Part shown: positions 23,401 through 33,712 of the stretch, in pieces | Position numbering within the stretch: the first letter of the stretch is position 1 | Layout: each line of letters opens with the position of its first letter | Assembly: GCA_905221605.1 (NCBI GenBank) | Contig: CAJNDS010002239.1 | Location: 281,501-345,500, forward strand | DNA length: 64,000 bases | Direction of reading: 5' to 3' | Source of the DNA: Symbiodinium natans | Lineage: Eukaryota; Sar; Dinophyceae; Suessiales; Symbiodiniaceae | Made by a program: the position numbers and the translations under genes | The notes under the pieces: model-generated | What the model saw: the letters and a program-made list of their open reading frames with translations, nothing else | What the model was told of the DNA's origin: nothing | Database searches by the model: none

Positions 23401-25033
23401 CCCTCGCTTGCCGGAAGCATGTCCAAGTCAAGGCCATCGACTCGTCTCAGTGTTTGGAAATTGAGCCAATGAGACTAAATATCAGTAGCAGTTCTGCGTT
23501 TTGTGATGGAAGAATCCAGGTCCGGTTTCGACTCAGGTTTTAAGAAGCACAGATTTCTCAGCTTGTTAGACAGATGCAGGCGAGCTGGAAGGAGGCCGTG
23601 CCCATCCCAGTCAGCCACGCCAGCCACCAGCAGGCGACGCTGTGTCTATTTGACAGCTGCTGTGCATGCACAAGTGTTTAGGTACGGACTTCCAAGGCAT
23701 CTCTTTTCCCTGCCGCCTTGCTTTGACTCAGATCGACACGTTGCACCGAAACACACAGGGACACTTCAACTCAGGCTCACGAAACAAAGGAACAGACAGA
23801 CACAAGAAACACAGTGACAAATAGACGCAGAGACATACATACTCCGACGCAGGCGATAAAGAAACAAACATGGAAGCAACCATCAGACAACAAGCAGCAA
23901 ACCACGCATGACATATTGACCAGCATGACGAAGAGACTTGACAAGCAAAGCAACCCAACCAAGAACACACGCACTCACACAACCGAACCCACTTCAGAGC
24001 AACAAATGATTTCCCCCCAGTCCGAAGGACACACGACGGATGAGCACGTAGGGTATCTTAACATGCGTACATGCACATACATACTTTCCTACATACACAC
24101 GATACCCGAAGGGCTTTTGGGCGGGTCAGGGAGCCACGATTACATTACCGCATAGGTTTGCACCAGGAGTTTAAGTAAATAGGGTACTATACTCCGTTAG
24201 CAGAAAAGGAACGCCACCAACATCGGGTTACATTGCGCTGTTCTCATTTGACGACTTAACCCAAATGCGCTGGGAGTACGCAAAAACACAAACACGGGAT
24301 GGGTGGGCTAGCAGTAGGGGGCGTCAGCAAACCAGTAGGGGGCGTCAGTAAACCTAGAAGATTTTTCAAGGAGCCACGATTGCTTTACCGGCCAGCACCA
24401 ACGGTTTTTGTTCCTTTCTTCTCTTTTCGGGGAAGGTGCTCTCATTGAGGCTGCAAGAGGCTGCTAGCGGGAGTGGTGAACTCTCAGCTGCTGTGCTGAC
24501 CGTCAGCGAAACGCTTACAGAGCTCTCTTTCGCATATTTTTTCTTGGGTGCCACGCTCCGTACCCGTTTCTTTTTGTCGGCGTGCTTCTGTGTGATCTTT
24601 TCTGAAGTGAGCTTTGGATTTTACAGTGTTTTTGTGAAGTTGTTTGAGAGCTTGACACAGCACTTGACACAGCAGAGAGGCCAGCGCAGCCAGCCTGGAG
24701 TGGGTGGCCAGGGTGAGATCAACGAGACTTCAGCTGTTCGGACTGCTGGGGGCGAGCCTCCCGGTGACCTCCCTCGCTTGCCGGAAGCATGTCCAAGTCA
24801 AGGCCATCGACTCGTCTCAGTGTTGGGAAATTGAGCCAATTAGACAAAATATCAGTAGCAGTTCTGCGTTTTGTGATGGAAAAATGAAGGTCCGGTTTCG
24901 ACTGAGGTTTTCAGAAGCACAGATTTCTCAGCCTGTTAGACAGATGCAGGCCAGCTGGAAGGAGGCCGTGCCCATCCCAGTCAGCCACGCCAGCCACCAG
25001 CAGGCGACGCTGTGTCTATTTGACAGCTGGTGT
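20439..25033 (+). repeat. Tandem array of a 1.4-kb satellite unit, 3.3 copies
   Basis: Using the anchor ctttggattttacag, units start at 20439, 21804, 23217 and 24612, giving periods of 1365, 1413 and 1395 bases. The fourth copy is cut off near 25033. Units 2 and 3 carry a doubled gtagggggcgtca-type element that is single in unit 1. Several ORFs recur in each unit: a plus-strand ORF of exactly 113 residues in units 1-3 (21008-21349, 22401-22742 and 23814-24155), an arginine-rich plus ORF (20531, 21921, 23334 and 24704) and a minus ORF starting MAPKKK. None has a known domain. Spliced-leader, 5S and U-snRNA motifs were looked for by eye in the unit and not found. Confidence 0.93.
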
Positions 25034-28000
25034 GCTTGTGTGCTCTGGAGAGGCGCTAGCAGTGCTGGGCAGCCACTCTCTGGGCCAACTCCGGCAGAGA
25101 GACATGGTCCTGAACATGAGGATTCGATTGCGACTGCTTCCGACAATCTGCAAGGTAGCATAGCCGCATGTAGGCATTGCCTCGTTTTTCATCATCGCGT
25201 GCATGGCATCCGATTTCAAGGTGGGGCCATCGCGGTGGGAACGGAACCCTGCGGTTGTTCTGGAAAATCTGCGGTGTCTACAGGTTCCGGCTGCATCTTG
25301 ACAGACTGTCCTGAGTCGTTCGATGCGAGTGCTTGCATCGTTTTGCCCTATGCTGCGAGGGCCACAGCCGCTGCCTGTGCCAGCTTCAGGCAACATAGTT
25401 GCAAGATGTGACTGCGCCCATGTAGGTCCTTGTAGGTTTTTCGGATGGTGTGCGGGGCCGTGGATTTGTTTGTTTGACAGCCAAGGTCCACCTCAGTCAT
25501 CTCAGGCCACAAAAGTGGTCGGACATGATGCGTCAGCTGGGCCAGCGAAAGCTCTGCCGCCAGCAGCTGCTGCGATGGTAGGTTGCCAGGCATAACCAGA
25601 GCAATGTAACATGATGATCAGTGATCAAGCTGTAACAAGCCAAGATCTGTGCTTGTAGTTGTGGCCTGATCGAGAGGCGAGTATTCAGGAAACAACATAT
25701 CAACGTAAGTGAGCTGCGCCGACATCTCAAAAAAAGCTGCTCAAAATCTGCCCAAACAAAGCAGTCCCGACCACTGCAGAGAAGGACCAACCCCACGGCA
25801 GCACCAAAGTGCTCGTGAGCGATAATCGTTGTCTGAGAATGTTGCATGAGACGAAGCATCATCACCCCTTTCTGCGGACCTCCCTGCTGCAACTGAATGC
25901 CCTGTGTGCAACAACAAACACTGTTGCTGACACCCATGTCGCATAGCTCCTACTGGTGAGGTTGGCACGGAGTGACGTAACCTTTCTGTGCATGGCACCC
26001 GAAGTCACAAAAGAACACTTTACTCAAGAACCCGCACCGGTAAAGAAATGCTTCCCGGCGGGATCCTACCGTATCCAATCCAATACCGGTCAACAAGACA
26101 AGGAACCCGCAAGGAAGGGCATCCCAACAGAACCGGAAGCCCGAAGCACAACAGTTCCTTTTCTTTTCTCATTTTTTTAAGTTCCACCGAAGCGCCCTTC
26201 GGGCCCCCACTGCATCCTATGGCAACTTGGCGGAAGACATGCAAAGTCTTCGGAAGTGTTCGGCCACTGCACTCCAATCCCCTTGGAGTACAAACGCAAG
26301 AACCCCGCACTGTGTACACAGTCTAGGGAAGCAAAGCATTGCCTTGCGTTTGCGGTAGGCGTGTGTGCAGTAGCTTCAAGCAAGGTCGGCCACAAATGTC
26401 AGAGTCGGGGAAGGATGTCGCTGTTGCTGAAGGCAGGGATCGGCAGTCAGTCGCATTTAGCAGGTTACAGGTTTCGACGACTTGCGTGTTGATGTCGCAA
26501 CAAAGGCAGCCTGCGGGGGGCTCGAGCTTGGGGGTTGGGTTGAGCAGGCTTATGGATAATTTCTGAGCTCTTGATTTCCTTGACTTCTGAGTCGCATTCA
26601 AACGACTTCGACCCCGCAAAAAGCGCACAGGTGAACTCGTTGAACTCCAATCGTGTCAGCCAGACCAGTGAAGCGACTTGCAGTTCTTGGGGAGCTCGTA
26701 CTCGTAAAACCAACGTGTGACTCTACAATTTCCTTGAAGCCCGTGACAATGTTACTGTTAAGTTAGACAAGACCAGTCGTTTGGGATTACACATTGCTAG
26801 GTATTTGCAGCAGGGTTTCAAACACACGGTTTAAAATCATGAAACACCAAAGGCCCAGGCTCATCAACGTTTAATTCAACTCAATGATTATTGGCCCATG
26901 GGTGTTTAAGCTAAAGCATATTCTCCTTTCTTGCATGAACCGAGCTGATAGAAGTACACTCTTCATTCTTGGATTCGTTCGGCCACCAAATTTAAAACGT
27001 GCATAGTCTAGTTCACGTGCTTAACATGAATGGAAGGAAGCCAGCTGCATTCCTTTAATTTCTGGCACGGAAACATGGGCAGGCGGGTACGAAGAGAGAA
27101 TGAAGGACAGCTATTGGGACAGCCGATGGGCCAATTGAGCTTCGGTGCTCCAGAAGGAAACCTAGCGGCTGAGTTCCGCTTTCACCCATTATCTGATCAA
27201 CATGCCGTTGAGTCATGTATACATTTGTGTCATACTTTTAAATCAGGACTTAAAATCCAACGGCCGCTTAACAGGACGAATATTCTACAATAAGCTGACC
27301 TTCGTGCAGTGGTTTGCTCTTTGAATTCGGGGAAATTAGTGCAGTCAATGTATTACCGTATCTCGGTCGTGTTGGGTCTGGAAGTCCGCGCGAGCATCCC
27401 ATGAAACGAAGGCCGTGAAAAACTCGCAAAGTTTCAACAGTCGCAAGCCGTGCGAATTCTTAAAGCCGATGCCTGATGCCTCAGCCGACCAGAAGAAGAA
27501 ACAATGTCCACGATTGATGTTTAGAAGCGCAGTAGGCTGCATAGGCCCTTCGGCTAGCTCTTTGAGAGCCTTGCTTTACGTGGCGGGGAGGAAGGAGCGC
27601 GGGATCTAGGCCGGTGCATGAGGCAGTGCTTGCTGCGGTACGAAAGCGGGTCGCTGTTCGAAATGCGGAGTGCACGCGGCGCCTTGGCGAGACCGTTTCG
27701 CCAAAATTTCTATTTTAAAACACAACCGAGCATTTTCTACTTTTCGACGGCTCTCCCTCAACATGCTAGTTTAATGCGAGTTATCCGGTAACTTTAAGAA
27801 TTTAGATTTAAGAAGGGCCCGCTCCATTAGCATGTCCGTTTCATTGGTTTGATTGTTTAATGTGCACAAGTTTCCCGCCGCATGGTTTACAGGCGTGCAT
27901 TTATGCGCTTGGTTTGTTGTGTTATGCGCATTTTCCCATGTTTTTTTAAGCCTATTTATTGTTGGCAGGATGAAAAGCGAGGGTTTTTGCACATGTATGG

Positions 28001-28149
28001 ATGGCGCAAAAAATGTCGGCAACAATGAGGTCGCGACTGGCAAATTCGCTGGCTATTTTGCAGCGCTTTCTTGCGTTCGGGGCAAACAATCGGCCATTCT
28101 TAAAAACGCGAATTTCATGCTTTTTCTTACTTCGGGATGTTTTTGCTTG
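25034..28149. other. Mostly non-coding, no gene supported
   Basis: ORFs of about 100-130 residues overlap on both strands with no motif. 26900-27320 and 27700-28000 are AT-richer. A dispersed 42-base repeat lies at 27098-27139. Confidence 0.4.
27098..27139 (+). repeat. Dispersed 42-base repeat, copy 1
   Basis: aatgaaggacagctattggg... through ccaattgagc matches 47569-47610 with a few substitutions, and the reverse complement of 47760-47793. Confidence 0.7.
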
Positions 28150-28345
28150 TGTTGGCTTTGTCGACCCGAAGACCCCTGAATCCTAAAGACCCCCGAAGCC
28201 TAAAGACCCTGACCCCCTAAAGGCCCTAAAGCCTAAAGACTCTGAGCCCTCCAGATCATAAAGCCAACAGACTCTCTCCCTAAAAAGACCCCTAAACCCT
28301 GAAGACATGGAGCCCTGAAAGATCCTAAAGGCTAACATGTGTTGC
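28150..28345 (+). repeat. Degenerate CCTAAAGAC minisatellite
   Basis: Irregular copies of cctaaagaccc and ccctgaagac, possibly derived from CCCTAAA telomere units. No gene. Confidence 0.65.
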
Positions 28346-30060
28346 GGGAGTCTCTCAGAGTACACTGGCACAATTGCGCAAATGATGTAAACGCACTTTC
28401 CTAATTTCTTCCTGCATGACGAGCGTCAACATGCGACGGCAATGTACAAATCTGGTTAGTAGGGACTAAACACATTCGAGGATGTCAAGTGGTACACGAG
28501 ATTCGTGAAACTCCTGCGGCAACGCGGGCGTCGTCTACATACACTCGAGGAGAATGCAAAGGGTATGCCGGGTATGCAGAACATGGCAGAAATCAGCAAG
28601 TGCAAGTTAACATTTGATTTCCATTATAACCAGCAGAAAACAAGGAAGGCCCATTCCAATAAGTCACCCTTTCGATGTGTTCAGCCTGGTTGATGCGTTT
28701 TATTTCAAACAGATTTGCCCCCAGCTAGGATGAGGACGAGACATCGACTTGTGCACCAACTAGACTATCTCTATTCCGAAAGTGCCGAGAATGAAGTGTC
28801 CTCAAGCTGCACAAGTCGGACGTCAAACGAAGTCCCTTTTCCGATGCCCGAAGAGGAAAAAGGCTTTGAATCCTGCCGACGTCGTCTCGTTGGTGGAATG
28901 GGAGGGGAGAGGGGACAGGATCAGGCGCGCCTTGATCACATGTCGAAAGTACATGTCTAGATATGAATATTGTTTTGTTTTCGCGTAAGTCATGGATGGC
29001 ACAACCATCCTCAGATGATGGCTTCTATTGCGTGCACATCTTCGCTAGGTGAGCAAAGTTCCAGAAAAGATGGAGTTGCTCCTGTCAGGCAGAAAGAGCA
29101 AGGCTTCTTGGCAAGTCCACAGCACAGATTGCTGCGATGCATTGCGATGTTGCCATGATGAAGAAGTGTGAGATCTGTTGCAGGTCTTGGCCTGCCTTGT
29201 GGAGAGGACAGCCGTGCTACGCAATTCAAGGTACACAAGTATGGTGAGCTAAAACCTTGTTTGCATCATTTGGTAGTTCCATTTATTCTGAAGCGAGAGA
29301 TGAGAAGCCAATCAAGACTTCGGGAGTTAACTCTGTCTCTGCTAGGAGAGGATGGGCAGGTGCGCAGCACAGTGGGCGCTGCAGTCGCTTTGTTTCGGAG
29401 ATGTGGCAGGTGGTTTGATGGCGGCTGTGTTCGTCAGGTCAAATGAGACTCGCGATTCTTCTGCTACGCGCAGCAGGCGCCCAAGTCACATCGAGCAGAT
29501 GTCATGAAATGCCCAAGGCTCCTTTTGTTCTTCTACACACATTCGTCCAAGGAAAGTTTAGTTGTTTACGTTCCAGGGGTCCTCACGGTCATTGAAATCG
29601 GGAGGCCTCCTCAACCATGGGAGCAGCATCCTTTGCTCCCTCCGCCTCGTGCGAACTCCAGACAAGAGCTTGGAGGCATCCTGTGAGAAGAGACCGTTTT
29701 TCCCAGAGAGCCTTACACAGTGAACAAGCGTTTGTTGCCAGGGGGCCCATCCCTGGGGAACGACATGCAGGTAGACTTGCAGAAAAGCGACGTGGCTGCC
29801 GGACCAGGCCAATAAGATTTTCTGGCATCGTTGTGCTTTGTGTGCTTTGAGGTCACAACAAGCACGAACCCCATTTCACATCGTAGCATTGTGCCAGACT
29901 CTCATTGTTTCAGGCCAGATGAGCTCAGGGGCGATGGCACCCGAAGTACCGCGATCTTCTCTGGAAGGAGCTGAAGACAGGCTGCACACTCTTTGCACAA
30001 AAAGTCGAAATTCTTCAAACTCAGACTTCCAGCTTCAACTTTTGGTTTAACAGTCTTACT
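28346..30060 (+). other. Scattered exon-like islands, unrecognised
   Basis: Between AG|G acceptors and possible donors, short blocks read as helical protein: about 29186-29230 (VLACLVERTAVLRNS) and about 29343-29397 (EDGQVRSTVGAAVALF, which looks like one HEAT-type repeat helix pair). They could be exons of one plus-strand gene, but the frame could not be followed between them. Other ORFs here appear to be chance. Confidence 0.25.
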
Positions 30061-30065
30061 TTGCA

Positions 30066-30109
30066 TCTCTCTTTCTCTCTCTCTCTCTGTCTCCCTCCCT
30101 CTCTCTCTC
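30066..30109 (+). repeat. CT-rich microsatellite
   Basis: Interrupted (CT)n with CCCT units. Confidence 0.9.
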
Positions 30110-31573
30110 GCAAGCATCCCAACGACAACAGACCATGATCATTGCATCAGTGTATTTACAATCGCGGCAGTTGCTTTCTGTTCGATCAGAAGCAAAACGC
30201 CCGCGGCATGGGTTTTGAGTTGTTCCTTTTGCCGGTGCACACTCCCTCAGCCTTCAGTGGTCCGCATAAAAAAACCAAAGCAGAGCGCATTTTCAGATTT
30301 GACTTGCCTTTCCATTTTCTTCTCGAAAGGCAGAGTCCGGGACTCTTGCGGGGGCGCTGCGAGAACGTGTTGTTTCAGCACCTTCCTGCTCGTTGACTCT
30401 ACAAGGTTGTGTTGGGGTGCAACATGCAGCAACATGCTCCACTTGTTGAACGAATACGTATGGCAGCACGCCGGACGCATAAACTGGATGAATCAGGTAC
30501 TGTCCCTTGCTGTGACTGGTTCAGGGTCTACTTGGTGGGGTTTGGTTGCTTGGCTCACTGCAGGGATTTCTCCTTGTTTTTTGGCCCTCGCCGCTCTTTC
30601 TGGGACCTTTGCTGGTGCCGCCACGTGCAGCCTGTGTTCTGTACATGCTTGTAAATCATATCTTTCGGTGTTGTTTTGTAGCAAACCAGTGGCAAACCAG
30701 AATAGCGACACCTAATGGCAGGTGGTGGGGGATCAACGCAATTTTCAGTCAGGCTTGTCTGGGAGTTTAGGATTAAGGGATTTTGCGAAACTTAGCGTGC
30801 TTGTAGGTTCTCTGAGGTTCCATGCCCACGCACCCACAGCAAAATAAAGAACGCATCGCTCGCAACAGCACCCGCCTCACGCCGTCAAAGCAAATACGTG
30901 CCCTTGCGATCCCTTGCGCCCGCAACAATACCTGCACCAAACCAGACAAGTGCAGCCCGCAGCCGTACCAGTAGCAAGCACAGCAATGTTATCCCGCACA
31001 TCCACACACACACACACACACACGCGCAGCCAACTAATGCACCTGCACCAGCAAATGAAAACATCAAGTGCACCCCTCCGCACCCGAAACATCACAAGGG
31101 CGGCCCCTGCACCCAATGGGAAAGGCACACAGCGAAGAAACCCGGCACTCTTTCCATGGAAGGTAAGGAAGTCACTCTACAACTGATGCTGCTAAAAGAC
31201 CACACATGCTCGTGTGCCGCATGGGGTTTCCCAAATACTTCTATAAAGCATCACACCCATGTTGCACAAACGTTGTCTCGCTTTTGGGAAAAGTAGCAAG
31301 CCAGGCTCTGAGCATCTCTCAGCGAAGTCTGCAACCGCTGGTGCAGGCGTGCATGGGTCGTGCAGGGAACCATCCACTCGGTTCCGCCAGCTCCGCCGGC
31401 CCCACCAGCAGTGAGTCTCAGAATTCCTCACAACGCTGACCATGGCTCGTGTGCTGCCTTACAGAGATGCAGAGCTGAGGCCCGTGAGGCCTCTCCCTAC
31501 AGGTCCGCCTCCCCGGGCATGCGCCCGAGCGAGGCTTGGACTTCGGGCTCTTTGAGACTATGATAAGCTTCTT
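30110..31573. other. Non-coding with a (CA)n run
   Basis: A (CA)n tract lies at 31003-31024. The 240-residue plus ORF over 29993-30715 starts in the CT repeat and is rich in cysteine and serine with no recognisable domain, so it is not called as a gene. Confidence 0.4.
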
Positions 31574-31819
31574 TTGGAGAATCCTTTGAGATCATCGGTG
31601 GTCTTCCTCTGCGGTGAGGCCAGGCCTTTCTACGAGCTGATGCGCGAGATGAGGGAGATGTGGAGCGCACCGAGCGCACCGAGTGCACCTCAACCGCTGC
31701 AACCTCCGCAAGCCGCGCAAGCTGCGCAAGCTGCGCAACCTCCGCAAGCTCCGCAAGCTGGCTGGATTGCATGGGTTCATCTTACGAAGCCATCGCCTAG
31801 TGATAGCTTGTTGGCTTGA
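31574..31819 (+). repeat. 9-bp tandem repeat (ctgcgcaag) within open frames
   Basis: Between about 31699 and 31760, near-perfect 9-base units keep three frames open at once, giving AAQAAQ, LRKLRK or, on the minus strand, LRSLRS. The flanking plus-frame residues (ARPFYELMREMREMW) look helical and could belong to a real exon. The leucine/arginine readings should not be taken as leucine-rich repeats. Confidence 0.5.
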
Positions 31820-32681
31820 CTTGATGGATCGCAAATCAGGTTGCAGGCGTCGCAGTTGCCATCACAAGGGCTCCTTGGCGCAAGATTTCAAGACGTGTCC
31901 GCGATGGTGTCCCTGAAGTGGCATCGGATTCTCTGGCAGCGGGGTAATTCGTGTCATCCAAGAGAACACGCGTGTTGAAATTGTGCAAAGCCTTCAGTGC
32001 TGGCTCTTGATGAGAGCCGATACGTGCTCCAAGACCCGGAAGCAAAATACAGCCGTACAGCCCCACCCATGACTTCACATGACTTCACATGACAGACACT
32101 TGTTCAATTGTCTGAAGGCCAGGTGCCCCCAGTGCGGGAGCCCTGCCAGCACCAGGCGCTTGCAAACCTTGGGTTGCATTTTTGACTCGGCACGCGGCAG
32201 AGGCCCTGTCAGAGGCCCTGTAGGCGCTGTGGACCCAGGCGCCTCGAAATGGTGAGTGCGCAATATGAGTTGGTATGAGCAGTGTCAAGGACCGTCAGGG
32301 TATGAGATGGCAAGAGTAGGAGATCGTATGAGATCGTAGAGGATGAATATGATGTCTGGTACGGGTACTCGGGGGGTTTGTCGAAACGCCCAGGCGCTGC
32401 AGATTGGATCTTGGATTTAGACTGTGGATATACTTAGGGTTTAGGGCGAGGAGTTTTATAGGGGTTAGGGATGTAGGACATCCCTCTCGTTTGCCGCGCA
32501 AAACGGGGGTTAGTTGGTGGGGGATCGGTGGGGGGTTACGACCATGTTACACTAACTATGCCCAAAACACTGCTACTTACAACGTTTGTTTTTTTGCTTT
32601 TCGTACATCATGATGCAAAAGGATGTGTGACAATTCTGGAACAAGACGCGCGCTGTCAACAACACTGGACTGTGTCGCGTG
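31820..32681. other. No gene seen
   Basis: A short TTTAGGG-like scrap lies at 32431-32445. tcacatgactt is duplicated at about 32073-32092. Only short ORFs occur. Confidence 0.4.
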
Positions 32682-32705
32682 ATTATTATTAAGTATTATT
32701 ATTAC

Positions 32706-32739
<34 letters not shown>

Positions 32740-32762
32740 TGTATTTTTTTTATTATTATCAC

Positions 32763-32860
<98 letters not shown>

Positions 32861-32879
32861 GTATTGTTATTATTATTAT
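32682..32879 (+). repeat. (ATT)n microsatellite, about 200 bp
   Basis: Nearly uninterrupted ATT/TTA triplets with a few variants near 32741-32765 and 32861-32868. It is flanked by a diverged direct duplication: 32558-32598 and 32956-32990 both read atgccc-aaac-ctgcta-tt followed by a cgttt-ttttgc tail. Confidence 0.95.
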
Positions 32880-33610
32880 ACAACATGTTGCAGAAGAATT
32901 ATTGATGTTTCTGCAACCAGATGCACTGTCACATGTGCTCATGCCATTTGCGATCATGCCCGAAACGCTGCTATTTGCAGCGTTTTTGCCTCTTTATACA
33001 AAGAAGGCCTCGACCACAAATCATGTAACCAAAAACCAAAGAATACTACACATGGTTCTAAAGCGCATTTTGCCCGCAGCTGTTTCGTGGGATGTTTTGC
33101 ATCTTTGTCCTACAACTTAGTTTTGTTTGTAAGATGCAGAATACACGTGCAGACTAGTGCAAGTGTTGCCCCAAGTAAACCTTCTTTGTGCCTCTTCAGC
33201 AAGCCCTCTGCAACATCATTGTGTACCGAATCCTCTATGCCTGCCAATGAGTTTGATAGGTCGTGATGCAATCTACTAACCTTCTCCAAGTTGAAGATGT
33301 GCTATTCCATCCCACATCTGAGCACTTCAAGCTCAGCCCACAGCCACCGACCGGACAGGTGCTCTGCAAAGTGCTTTGCCAGCGCCTGAAACGCAGCGAA
33401 AGCCATCCAAATCTGTGGAGGCGCGGCTGCGTGCCTGATATTATGCATATTCGGTTGAGTCGGTTAGGTGCAGGTGGCATGGAGTTGGTGGCTTTCCCGT
33501 GAAGTGCCTGTCCAGGTGCAAGCTGCCACTTGGCAATGAGAATGGCCCTGAACTGCCCGGTGGGATGACTTGAGGCAGTTGGAATGTGACAAGTCGCGTT
33601 GATTTCTGAT

Positions 33611-33660
33611 GAGTTCGCATAGGTTCGCACAGGTTCGCATAGGTTCGCATAGGTTCGCAT
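33611..33660 (+). repeat. 10-bp minisatellite (aggttcgcat), five units
   Basis: Five exact 10-base steps with two substitutions. No spacer diversity, so it is not CRISPR-like. The interval 32880-33610 holds no convincing gene. Confidence 0.95.
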
Positions 33661-33712
33661 CTTGTCGAGACTAATGTCGCATTTTCTGCATCCCGAACTG
33701 CGACAGTCCCAG

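Noticed and set aside
20439-25033. Spliced-leader or 5S rRNA gene array
   Set aside because: Tandem units of this size would fit, but neither the leader exon sequence nor 5S internal promoter motifs were found in a unit.
29993-30715. 240-residue plus-strand ORF
   Set aside because: It begins in a CT repeat (SLSLS), has no domain, and other frames are open over most of it.
31592-31834. Leucine-rich-repeat-like protein on the minus strand (LRSLRS)
   Set aside because: It is only a reading of a 9-bp DNA repeat; three other frames are equally open and the LRR consensus is absent.
33611-33660. CRISPR-like short direct repeats
   Set aside because: Units are contiguous 10-mers without spacers, in a eukaryotic context.
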